Source: Micromonospora sp. H61 (lineage in GTDB: Bacteria; Actinomycetota; Actinomycetes; Mycobacteriales; Micromonosporaceae). Taken from it: a stretch of 64,000 nucleotides of DNA. Shown piece after piece: positions 36,058-42,426 of the stretch. Below the pieces are notes generated by a model. That model saw only the letters and a program-made list of their open reading frames with translations, was not told the DNA's origin and searched no databases. How positions within the stretch are numbered: the first letter of the stretch is position 1; each line of letters begins with the position of its first letter. The position numbers and the translations under genes were made by a program. Location: assembly GCF_018070325.1 (NCBI RefSeq), contig NZ_JAGPXY010000031.1:1-64000 (forward strand). The letters run 5' to 3'.

Positions 36058-36113
36058 TAGGGTGGGTCGATCGATGGGGATGTCGTGACGAAGAGGTAGG
36101 GACGGTTTCTCGC

Positions 36114-36617
36114 GTGTGGTTGGCCGATGCAACTGAGGATGAGCGGAAACTGCTCCGTACGGCGATGATTCTGCTCCTGATAGGCCTGGGGTTGCTCGGC
36201 AGTTCGCTCGGCTACCGGTGGTGGGACTCATCGGAGGCGGATCGGCTGCGCGTGGAAGGCGTGCAGGTTCCGGCCACCCTCACCGACCGGGAGGGAGGCG
36301 ACGCCCGAGGGAGCGGCGTCGACCGGATCGAGGTCTACTACATGTACGAGGGGGAGCAGCATCACGACTGGATCCCCTGCGCCAAGCTCGCCGCCTGCAG
36401 CAGCCCGCCGCCCCAGGCGTTGACCATCTGGGTGGACCCGAATGATCCGGAGCATTTTGTGGCGGAGAACGGGCGTACCGATGGCTCGCTGTTTTTCCTG
36501 ATGTCCTGGTATTTCGTGCCGATCGGCGCAATCCCCGCCATCGCCGGTGGCCTGATACTTCGCTCGATGAGGATCGATAGGAAGAACGCGAAAAAGTCAC
36601 CCAGCGCTGATAATTAA
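36114..36617 (+). CDS. DUF3592-like membrane protein (possible immunity candidate)
   Basis: A 167-residue protein with a first transmembrane helix (MILLLIGLGLLGSSLGY), an extracytoplasmic beta-rich segment (VPATLTDREG, VYYMYEGEQH, LTIWVDPNDPEHFV) in DUF3592 style, and a second helix (FVPIGAIPAIAGGLIL) before a basic tail. A Cys pair (IPCAKLAACSS) lies in the outer loop. Its place directly after the RHS gene makes it a candidate immunity protein for the RHS tip, but the terminator between them and the breadth of DUF3592 make this only a suggestion. GTG start. Confidence 0.65.
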   Translation: MWLADATEDERKLLRTAMILLLIGLGLLGSSLGYRWWDSSEADRLRVEGVQVPATLTDREGGDARGSGVDRIEVYYMYEGEQHHDWIPCAKLAACSSPPPQALTIWVDPNDPEHFVAENGRTDGSLFFLMSWYFVPIGAIPAIAGGLILRSMRIDRKNAKKSPSADN

Positions 36618-36634
36618 GTTATAGGGGAGACGGA

Positions 36635-36823
36635 ATGACGAAACCTGTCAAAAAAGGGGTGCGGCCGCCGTCCGCTGCCCGCAACCCGAAGGCGTACGCC
36701 TTGTCGGTGGCGGGAGCGGTGTTGATTCTGGTGGGACTGGTGGCGGTCGACTCGATCCTGCTGGTGGCGGTCGGGGCCGCTCTGACGCTGGCCGGATGGC
36801 TACTCGCCCGCCGAGGGGCGTGA
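36635..36823 (+). CDS. Small two-helix membrane protein
   Basis: A 62-residue protein: a basic N-terminus (TKPVKKGVRPPSAARNPKAY) and two hydrophobic helices (LSVAGAVLILVGLVAV and ILLVAVGAALTLAGWLLA), ending RRGA. A GGGGAGA lies upstream of the ATG and the gap to the DUF3592-like gene is only 17 nt, so the two are probably co-transcribed. No family is recognised. Confidence 0.65.
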   Translation: MTKPVKKGVRPPSAARNPKAYALSVAGAVLILVGLVAVDSILLVAVGAALTLAGWLLARRGA

Positions 36824-36850
36824 AGGTCGGCGCAACCAATCTTCACGCCC
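36816..36850. terminator. Bidirectional hairpin
   Basis: GGGCGTGAAG (36816-36825) and CTTCACGCCC (36841-36850), 10-bp perfect arms with a 15-nt loop, overlapping the stop of the plus-strand gene and facing the convergent DUF3817 gene. Confidence 0.65.
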
Positions 36851-36858
36851 GCTCACCG

Positions 36859-37233
36859 TCATCGCGGGAGGACGGGCTCCGGAGTCCGTTCCTCCTGCGG
36901 TGCGGCCACCCAGGCGCTGACCCGGCGCTCGGCGTAGAACGAGACGAACGGCACCGTGCCGGCCAGCATCACCAGCAGCATCCGCTTCAGCGGCCAGTCG
37001 GCTCGGCGGCTCAGGTCGAACGCGGCCACCAGGTAGATCATGTAAAGGAAGCCGTGCGTCGGCCCGATGGTCTCCACGACGACCGGGTTGTCGAACGCGT
37101 ACTTCAGCGGCATGCCGATCACGACCAGCAGGATCAGCACCACGCCCACGATCCAGGCGATCACGCGGTACCGGGTAAGGGCAGCGCCCACCTTCGTCCG
37201 TCCTTCCGAGCCCGGCTCAGCCGGGATAGTCAC
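36859..37233 (-). CDS. DUF3817 membrane protein
   Basis: A 124-residue protein with three hydrophobic segments; YRVIAWIVGVVLILLVV, the conserved GPTHGFLYMIYLVAAFDL and the LAGTVPFVSFYAERRV segment match DUF3817. Function is unknown. Its start overlaps the stop of the upstream membrane-protein gene by 17 nt, so the two are translationally coupled. This pairing recurs in actinomycetes. Confidence 0.85.
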   Translation of the reverse strand: MTIPAEPGSEGRTKVGAALTRYRVIAWIVGVVLILLVVIGMPLKYAFDNPVVVETIGPTHGFLYMIYLVAAFDLSRRADWPLKRMLLVMLAGTVPFVSFYAERRVSAWVAAPQEERTPEPVLPR

Positions 37234-37639
37234 CGGGCCGGGCGCCCGGATTGGCGTTCAACCATGACAGGTAGTGGTTGTAGGCGGCCAGGTCGGTGTC
37301 CTCGACGACATCGCCGCTGGCCGGTACCCGGGACACCCGCACCGGGCGGCGTACCGCCGGTCGGGACCCGATGGTGACCGCCGGCGCCGGCTCGACGGCC
37401 GGATCCGCGGGCGGCGCGTCGGCCTCCGCCGCCCTGCGGCGGGCCAGCTTCACCTCACGCCACCAGACGTAGACCACGAAGCCGGCGAAGATCGGCCACT
37501 CGACCGCGTACCCCCAGCTCAGGCTGTTGCCGGCGGTGGCCCGGCTGATCTGCCACCAGCCCAGCCCGAGAAAGCCCACGACCAGCACGACCATGGCCAC
37601 GTGGCGTGCGATCCACGCCGGGGTCCAGAGCCGCCTCAT
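37217..37639 (-). CDS. Small membrane protein paired with DUF3817
   Basis: A 140-residue protein with two N-terminal transmembrane helices (HVAMVVLVVGFLGLGWWQI and EWPIFAGFVVYVWW), a basic cluster (REVKLARRR) and a soluble tail ending YNHYLSWLNANPGARPGDYPG (partly shown). The LGWWQISRA segment recalls SURF1-like proteins but the rest does not. ATG 37639 is chosen because TACCCT lies 7 nt before it, implying leaderless expression. Function unknown. Confidence 0.75.
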   Translation of the reverse strand: MRRLWTPAWIARHVAMVVLVVGFLGLGWWQISRATAGNSLSWGYAVEWPIFAGFVVYVWWREVKLARRRAAEADAPPADPAVEPAPAVTIGSRPAVRRPVRVSRVPASGDVVEDTDLAAYNHYLSWLNANPGARPGDYPG

Positions 37640-37646
37640 GACATTG

Positions 37647-37652
37647 AGGGTA
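37647..37652 (-). promoter_or_regulatory. -10 box for a leaderless membrane-protein mRNA
   Basis: Minus-strand TACCCT (37652-37647), then 7 nt, then the ATG at 37639. Confidence 0.5.
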
Positions 37653-37773
37653 CCGGGGGCGCTACCGGTCTCCGACACCGTGTCGTAGTCGTCGCCTCGC
37701 CGGCTTGGTTTGGCATCACCACGCCTGGGCAATCGTCTAGACGCCAGCCCAAACGAGATCAAGGGGGGCGATC

Positions 37774-38112
37774 ATGACCGGATCGGTACGTGGGGACGGC
37801 TTCGCGTCCAGCGGCAGTGCGGATATTAGCCCGGAGCAGCGGGTGCCCGAGTGGGGCGGCGATCAGCTCGCCGACCCGGCCGGCGCTCCCGGCCTCGACG
37901 GCGACCTGCTCGGCATCGACCCGACGGAGCTGACCGACGAGGACCTGATCCGCGAGATGCACAGCCTGCACCGCACCCGCCTGGACACCCTGCGGCACGC
38001 GGCGGACTCCGCACTCGCGAACCACCTGCGGCGTACGGCGGAGCTGGAGACCGAGTACCTGGCCCGACACCCGGGTCGCGAGGTCGATCCCAGCCGCCTG
38101 CGGGACGCGTGA
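37774..38112 (+). CDS. DUF6158-like small protein
   Basis: A 112-residue soluble protein. The C-terminal two thirds carry GIDPTELTDEDLIREMHSLH (~46-65) and a helix RRTAELETEYLARHPGREVDP, features I associate with the small actinobacterial family DUF6158. AAGGGGGG precedes the ATG. Its stop overlaps the next start (TGATG), so it is coupled to the SRPBCC-like gene. Role unknown. Confidence 0.7.
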   Translation: MTGSVRGDGFASSGSADISPEQRVPEWGGDQLADPAGAPGLDGDLLGIDPTELTDEDLIREMHSLHRTRLDTLRHAADSALANHLRRTAELETEYLARHPGREVDPSRLRDA

Positions 38113-38450
38113 TGCCGGCGCGCGCCGTGCGCGGCATGTCCGCGCCACCCGAGGTGGTCTTCAACACGGCCACCGACCCCGACCGTGCCTCGGCCTGGCT
38201 GCCGGAGCCGCTGCGCGGCGACGGCAGCCCCGCGGCGGAGATCAGCGGGGAGGAGCTGCGCGCCCGCTGGGGCGACGGCGACGCCGACGACTGGTCCGCC
38301 GAGATCCGGGTGGAGCCGGCCGATTCCGGTGGCGCCCGGATTCAGCTCGACCTGGCCGACGGGTCCGGCGGACCCGGTCCGGACCAGTTGGCCGACGAGG
38401 CGCTCACCAACCTGGCACGCGAGGTCGCCGACAACCTCCAGGCCGGCTGA
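38112..38450 (+). CDS. Small SRPBCC-like protein
   Basis: A 112-residue protein with the start of a START/SRPBCC-like fold (ARAVRGMSAPPEVVFNTATD, then strands EIRVEPADSGGARIQLDL) and a C-terminal helix ALTNLAREVADNLQ. It is shorter than typical ~145-residue members. Starts inside the stop of the preceding gene. Ligand unknown. Confidence 0.65.
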   Translation: MPARAVRGMSAPPEVVFNTATDPDRASAWLPEPLRGDGSPAAEISGEELRARWGDGDADDWSAEIRVEPADSGGARIQLDLADGSGGPGPDQLADEALTNLAREVADNLQAG

Positions 38451-38503
38451 GCCGGCCGCGCGGGACGCCGTTCCCGCACCACCACGACACGTGAGGAGAT
38501 CGG

Positions 38504-39046
38504 GTGAGCGACACTGGCCTGCGACAGAAGGCGGCCCGGCTGCGCCGGGCGTACGCGCCGCACGAGCACCGGCCGCTCGGCGGCTACCTGGTGGCCATGG
38601 GCGCCTACGCCGGGGTGACCGGGGTTCTCGCCGGCCTGGTCAAGGCGACCGGCCGACCGGTGCCGGAGCGTCCCGCGCCGTCCGACGTGGTGCTGCTCTC
38701 CATCGCCACGCACAAGCTGAGCCGGTTGCTGTCCAAGGACGCGGTGACCAGCCCGTTGCGGGCGCCGTTCACCCGCTACGACCGTCCGATCGGCAGCGGC
38801 GAGGTGATGGAGCAGGTCCGCGACTCGGGCAGCCCCACCCGGCACGCCATCGGCGAGCTGCTGAGCTGCCCGTTCTGCCTGGCGGTCTGGGTGGCCACCG
38901 GGCTGACCGGTGGCCTGGTGCTCGCGCCCCGGCTCACCCGTCTGGTGGCCACCGCGCTGACGGCGGTCGCCGCGTCCGACTTCCTCCAGATGGCGTACGC
39001 GACGGCGCAACAGGCTGCCGAGGGTGGGCACCAGGACGACGACTGA
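38504..39046 (+). CDS. DUF1360 membrane-associated protein
   Basis: A 180-residue protein. Helices YLVAMGAYAGVTGVLAGLV and LTRLVATALTAVAASDFL flank conserved DUF1360 features: LSIATHKLSRLLSKDAVTSPLRAPFTRY (in part) and the Cys pair ELLSCPFCLAVW. The CPFC motif suggests metal or redox chemistry but function is unknown. GTG start with GAGGAG upstream. Last gene before a classic intrinsic terminator. Confidence 0.85.
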   Translation: MSDTGLRQKAARLRRAYAPHEHRPLGGYLVAMGAYAGVTGVLAGLVKATGRPVPERPAPSDVVLLSIATHKLSRLLSKDAVTSPLRAPFTRYDRPIGSGEVMEQVRDSGSPTRHAIGELLSCPFCLAVWVATGLTGGLVLAPRLTRLVATALTAVAASDFLQMAYATAQQAAEGGHQDDD

Positions 39047-39060
39047 CGAGCAGGACGGGA

Positions 39061-39096
39061 AAGGGGGGCCGGCAGACACCGGCCCCCCTTTTTTTC
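39061..39096 (+). terminator. Intrinsic terminator after the DUF1360 gene
   Basis: 12-bp stem (39061-39072 with 39079-39090), 6-nt loop and an uninterrupted T-tract, the only textbook rho-independent terminator in the window. Confidence 0.95.
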
Positions 39097-39105
39097 TCGT
39101 ACGCC

Positions 39106-39300
39106 TCAACGTTGCATGCCGGACCAACCGTGCGGCGACTCCGGCTCCCGCTCGTCCTCGTCCGCCCCGGTGATGATGTCCCGATCCACCGCCGTGCGGT
39201 CGTGCTCGTTGGCGAAGTCCGGCTCGGGCGTGGTGTCCCTGCCCTTCGGGGGCTGACCCAGCGCCGGCACCTTCTCGTCGTGGTCCTCGTGGTGCGTCAT
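39106..39300 (-). CDS. Small charged hypothetical protein
   Basis: A 64-residue hydrophilic protein rich in Asp, Glu and His (MTHHEDHDEKVPALGQPPKG at the start), with no hydrophobic segment; probably disordered. GGAGGGA precedes the ATG. Short acidic proteins of this kind are conserved in related actinomycetes without assigned function. Confidence 0.55.
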   Translation of the reverse strand: MTHHEDHDEKVPALGQPPKGRDTTPEPDFANEHDRTAVDRDIITGADEDEREPESPHGWSGMQR

Positions 39301-39353
39301 GTCGGTGTCCCTCCTGCGGTCATTCGCGCGATGGTGCCGCCCAGGTCGCTCGC

Positions 39354-39584
39354 TCAGCCGATGGAACCGCCCAGCAGGTCGCTGGCCTCGTCCACCGAGT
39401 ACTCGCCCTCGGGAAGCGCGTCGATGCGGGCGAGCAGGTCCGGTGGAAGCTCGGCGGCCACCGCCCGGCGATAGATCTCCGCCTGGGTGACCCGCTCCTG
39501 CGCCCGGAAGATGTCGTCGAGCAGGTCGTCGAGGGCCTGGGTGTCCGGCTCGCCGGCCACGGATGCGTCTGCGTCGTCGGTCAC
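39354..39584 (-). CDS. Small acidic hypothetical protein
   Basis: A 76-residue soluble protein, mostly helical: LDDLLDDIFRAQERVTQAEI, then LPPDLLARIDALPEGEYSVD and EASDLLGGSIG. The C-terminal part resembles small helical regulators such as DUF2795-like proteins but no firm family is assigned. GTG start at 39584. It lies alone between repeat D and the small gene at 39106. Confidence 0.6.
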   Translation of the reverse strand: MTDDADASVAGEPDTQALDDLLDDIFRAQERVTQAEIYRRAVAAELPPDLLARIDALPEGEYSVDEASDLLGGSIG

Positions 39585-39666
39585 GTCGATCAGCTACCCG
39601 GGGCGGAAACGGTCAAACGTCACCCCGGTGGCGGCCTGCGCTCTTGGTCGATGGCCCCGCGAACCC

Positions 39667-39739
39667 TCCTTTGCTCTGCACCCGCCCAGGCGACAGTCAC
39701 GCTGGGTAGGTGGTGCGCGGACGGGTGCAGAGCAAAGGA
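39667..39739. repeat. Intergenic inverted repeat D, 18-bp perfect arms
   Basis: 39667-39684 and 39722-39739 are perfect reverse complements (arm core CTTTGCTCTGCACCCG) with a 37-nt spacer that has its own CCCAG/CTGGG hairpin at 39685-39706. Confidence 0.85.
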
Positions 39740-39830
39740 AGGCAAAGGGGTGCCGGGGGCGAAGAGGGGCGAGGGTGATGTTGCTCGCCCTCTCGGCCGG
39801 GCCGGTCCGCTGGGGTTCGCCGAATACAGA

Positions 39831-39869
39831 CAGCGCCGCCCCCGGCCTTGTGGGCCGGGGGCGGCGCTG
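39831..39869 (-). terminator. Terminator hairpin downstream of DAHP synthase
   Basis: 17-bp perfect stem (39831-39847 with 39853-39869), 5-nt loop. Confidence 0.75.
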
Positions 39870-40032
39870 GTGTCGGTGTGCAGGTCGCCTCTCGGCGAGT
39901 GGCACTACGCGGCTCCAGCCGGACGGTATTCCGCGAAGGCTATTTAGGTGAGGCCCGGGGACACTGGACACACCGACACCCCTGTCAACGAGCCGACCCC
40001 CGCTCGTGTTCCGTGCGCTGAGGTGTTGGCGG

Positions 40033-41118
40033 TCACACCGTCGTCGGCAGGGTGGCCCGCCGGGCCCGCACGGCCGAGGCGAGGTGGTCGAGCACCTCGG
40101 CGGTGTCGTCCCAGCCCAGGCACGCGTCGGTGACCGACCGGCCGTACTCCAACTCCCGAGTCGGGTCGAGCTCCTGCCGGCCGGGCAGCAGGAACGACTC
40201 CAGCATCACGCCGGTGATCCCACGCTGGCCGGCGGCCAGCTGGGCGGCCACGTCCGCGGCGACCAGCGGCTGGTTGCGGTGGTCCTTGCCGCTGTTGGCG
40301 TGACTGGCGTCGATCACCAGCCGCTCCGGCAGATCGGCGGCGCGGAGCAGGTCGAGTGCCCCGGCGACCGACTGGGCGTCGTAGTTGGGTCGGCCGCCCC
40401 CACCGCGCAGCACCAGGTGCCCGTCGGTGTTGCCCCGGGTGTGCATGATCGCCGGGGTGCCGGAGAAGTCGATGCCGGGGAAGACGTGCGGCACACCGGC
40501 GGCGCGGATCGCGTCCACGGCCGTGCCGATGCTGCCGTCCGGGCGGTTCTTCATGCCGATCGGCATGGACAGGCCGGAGGCGAGCTGGCGGTGCACCTGG
40601 CTCTCCACGGTGCGGGCACCGATCGCGCCCCAGCCCACCGTGTCCGCGATGTACTGCGGGGTGATCGGGTCGAGGAACTCGCAACCCACCGGCAGGCCCA
40701 GGCGGAGCACGTCGAGCAGCAGCGCCCGAGCCAGCCGCAGGCCGGTGTTGACGTCCCCGCTGCCGTCCAGACCCGGGTCGTTGATCAGGCCCTTCCAGCC
40801 GACCGTCGAGCGGGGCTTCTCGAAGTAGACCCGCATGACGATCAGCAGGTCGTCGGCCAGCCGGTCGGCTGCCGTCCGCAGCCGCTGCGCGTAGTCGAGG
40901 GCGGCGGCCGGATCATGCACCGAGCAGGGGCCGACCACCACCAGCAGGCGGTCGTCCTCGCGGTCCAGTACGCGACTGACCGCGCGACGGCCGGTCAGCA
41001 CGGCCGCCGCGAGCGGGGCGTCCAGGGGCAACTCGTGGTGCAGCAGGGCGGGCGTGGTCAGCGGCACGACACGGTCGATCCGCTGATCGCTGACCCGATC
41101 GGTCTCCGGGGTCGTCAC
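40033..41118 (-). CDS. aroG: 3-deoxy-7-phosphoheptulonate (DAHP) synthase, class I
   Basis: First enzyme of the shikimate pathway, condensing phosphoenolpyruvate and erythrose 4-phosphate. The ~361-residue protein is an AroG/AroF/AroH-type class I enzyme: VVVGPCSVHD (metal Cys), MRVYFEKPRSTVGWKGLINDP, the IGARTVESQVHRQLASG stretch, GMKNRPDGS, HVFPGIDFSG-like region and VIDASHANSGKDHR with the metal His. Most actinobacteria use the class II enzyme, so the class I type is worth noting. GTG 41118 is preferred: GGAAGG lies 9 nt upstream, whereas ATG 41127 abuts that site. The leader carries an attenuator-like structure with its own small ORF. The gene symbol denotes the family; isozyme feedback type is not determined. 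Confidence 0.93.
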   Translation of the reverse strand: MTTPETDRVSDQRIDRVVPLTTPALLHHELPLDAPLAAAVLTGRRAVSRVLDREDDRLLVVVGPCSVHDPAAALDYAQRLRTAADRLADDLLIVMRVYFEKPRSTVGWKGLINDPGLDGSGDVNTGLRLARALLLDVLRLGLPVGCEFLDPITPQYIADTVGWGAIGARTVESQVHRQLASGLSMPIGMKNRPDGSIGTAVDAIRAAGVPHVFPGIDFSGTPAIMHTRGNTDGHLVLRGGGGRPNYDAQSVAGALDLLRAADLPERLVIDASHANSGKDHRNQPLVAADVAAQLAAGQRGITGVMLESFLLPGRQELDPTRELEYGRSVTDACLGWDDTAEVLDHLASAVRARRATLPTTV

Positions 41119-41164
41119 GGTGGGCATCCTTCCGCCGACCGTGCCCGGGGCCGGTGCCCGGGAC

Positions 41165-41299
41165 GAGCCGGCTGCTCGTACGCAAAAGGGCAGGAACGAC
41201 AGCTCCTGCCCAGCCGGCTCGGTCCGTGGTGACGTCAGTTCATGGGGAAGTCACCGGCGTGCGAGCCGGCCGCCTAAACCATCGATAGGAACGCGTCAC
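41165..41299 (-). promoter_or_regulatory. Candidate aromatic-amino-acid attenuator of DAHP synthase
   Basis: On the minus strand, in order: leader ORF (41299-41240); segment 1 GCCGGCTC (41270-41263) inside leader codons 11-13; a GGTGAC/GTCACC hairpin (41255-41250 with 41233-41228) around the leader stop; segment 2 GAGCCGGCTG (41220-41211); a terminator-like hairpin GGGCAGGA/TCCTGCCC with TTTT (41211-41184); and segment 3 CAGCCGGCTC (41174-41165). Segment 2 can pair with segment 1 or segment 3 but not both, the hallmark of ribosome-controlled attenuation. The exact on/off structures are inferred. Confidence 0.7.
41240..41299 (-). CDS. Leader peptide with Tyr, Trp and Phe codons
   Basis: A 19-codon ORF beginning GTG and ending TGA encodes (M)TRSYRWFRRPARTPVTSP. 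Codons 5, 7 and 8 are TAT (Tyr), TGG (Trp) and TTT (Phe), so one representative of every aromatic amino acid falls within four codons. TTT and TAT are themselves rare in this GC-rich DNA, which strengthens the case for ribosome stalling. A TACGCT box ends 6 nt before the GTG, suggesting a leaderless start. Segment 1 of the attenuator lies just downstream of the stall codons, where a stalled ribosome would cover it. Confidence 0.7.
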   Translation of the reverse strand: MTRSYRWFRRPARTPVTSP

Positions 41300-41305
41300 C
41301 GGGCC

Positions 41306-41311
41306 AGCGTA
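41306..41311 (-). promoter_or_regulatory. -10 box for the DAHP synthase leader transcript
   Basis: Minus-strand TACGCT (41311-41306), 6 nt before the leader-peptide GTG at 41299. Confidence 0.5.
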
Positions 41312-41400
41312 CCCGACCGGAGGCGGTCACCCGGACTGTCGTCCCAAGATGCGGGGCGGACATCGCGTGCCGGGGGCGCGGTCGGGGTAACAGGGGTGCC

Positions 41401-41619
41401 ATGACACACGAGCAGAGCGATCAGGAGCGGGTGGAGTCCCGCGCGCACCACCTCCTGCCTGAGGAGAAGGCGGTGGGCAGCGACGACCCGGAGGCGCAGG
41501 CGGAGGCCATCCTCGCCGAGTCGGACATCCGCGAGGCGGACCAGAACGCAGCCCCGGACACGGTGCTGGAGCGCCGTACCTCGGATCAGACAGTGGTGGC
41601 GGTCGAACCGCCGGACTGA
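41401..41619 (+). CDS. Small acidic hypothetical protein
   Basis: A 72-residue hydrophilic, Glu/Asp/Gln-rich protein (RVESRAHHLLPEEKAVGSDD, AQAEAILAESDIREADQN). No transmembrane segment. Conserved short proteins with the LLPEEKAVGSDDP phrase occur in actinomycetes without known role. AGGGG lies 4 nt before the ATG. Its last 34 bp overlap the convergent catalase-like gene. Confidence 0.65.
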   Translation: MTHEQSDQERVESRAHHLLPEEKAVGSDDPEAQAEAILAESDIREADQNAAPDTVLERRTSDQTVVAVEPPD

Positions 41620-42323
41620 GCGGTTGCTCCACGGGCCCGACGAGATCCCCGGTAGGTCTGGTCGCGCAGCCAGGCAAGCGGGCCTGCCACCCGCAGTTCG
41701 GGTGGCAGGTTGCGCACCGGGTCGAACGCGAGCGCCGCGTCCTCGTCGGCGCTGAGCTGAGCATCGAGGCTGACCTGCCCGACCAGCCGCCAGGGCCCCA
41801 CGGCTGACGCGACCGCGAGTACCAGGCGCGGGGTGTCCGTCCGGGTCGCGGCGGCCGCCGAGGCCAGGCTGCGACCGAGGTCGGCCGAGTCGGGGTCGGC
41901 CAGCGCGGCCAGCCAGAGCCGACGCCGACCCGCGCGGTAGCAGGTGATCGTGCTGTACGTGCCGGTGAAGCGGCGTCGGGGCAGCGGCAGGTTCCGCAGC
42001 ACCGGGGCCGCGCCGCTGGAGCTGACCAGCAGGTCGAACGGTCGGCCGCCGTCGCGGTGCAGGCGCAGTGCGAGGCCCAGAACGTCGGGCCAACTGCCGG
42101 GCGTGGGCGTCCCCTTGGAGAGCCGGATGATGGTCCGGTACCGGCCGGGGTGGTCCAGCAGGGCGACCCCGGTCGGCGGTCCGGGCGTACCCCAGATCAC
42201 CGTCTCGCCGACGAACGAGCGACCGGCCGGATGCAGCAGCCGGCCGCGGCGCAGCCGGCCGAGTGCGGTGCTGGCGCGTTCGACGGCGGTGGCGGCCCGG
42301 GACGGAGGCGGGGTGACGGTCAT
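41586..42323 (-). CDS. Catalase-superfamily-like protein
   Basis: A 245-residue protein. The phrases HPAGRSFVGETVIWG, GVALLDHPGRYRTIIRLSKG, WPDVLGLALRLH and FDLLVSSSG follow the order of the catalase-like core (HPKG, RFSKG, P.. GLAVK in catalase-related proteins), but the full-length catalase heme ligands and tetramer arms are missing. Homologues in actinomycetes are usually annotated loosely (even as phosphodiesterases). A heme-binding or peroxidase-like role is possible but not shown. Diverges from the M16 peptidase gene. Confidence 0.6.
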   Translation of the reverse strand: MTVTPPPSRAATAVERASTALGRLRRGRLLHPAGRSFVGETVIWGTPGPPTGVALLDHPGRYRTIIRLSKGTPTPGSWPDVLGLALRLHRDGGRPFDLLVSSSGAAPVLRNLPLPRRRFTGTYSTITCYRAGRRRLWLAALADPDSADLGRSLASAAAATRTDTPRLVLAVASAVGPWRLVGQVSLDAQLSADEDAALAFDPVRNLPPELRVAGPLAWLRDQTYRGSRRARGATAQSGGSTATTV

Positions 42324-42413
42324 TGCTCACCGGTACCCCGCGCGGCGGCTCCGATGCGGCCCGGGTCGGCTCGCCGACCGACCGCACGTCACCTTTCCGC
42401 CTCCGAGATCGGA

Positions 42414-42419
42414 TAGCGT
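42414..42419 (+). promoter_or_regulatory. -10 box for a leaderless M16 peptidase mRNA
   Basis: TAGCGT, then 7 nt, then the ATG at 42427. Confidence 0.5.
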
Positions 42420-42426
42420 CGGGGGC

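Larger units (their letters stand above)
39585..40032. other. 448-bp intergenic region with repeat D and a terminator
   Basis: Contains inverted repeat D (39667-39739), a 17-bp terminator hairpin (39831-39869) for the DAHP synthase transcript, and about 150 bp of unremarkable trailer next to the DAHP synthase stop. No gene recognised. Confidence 0.6.
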
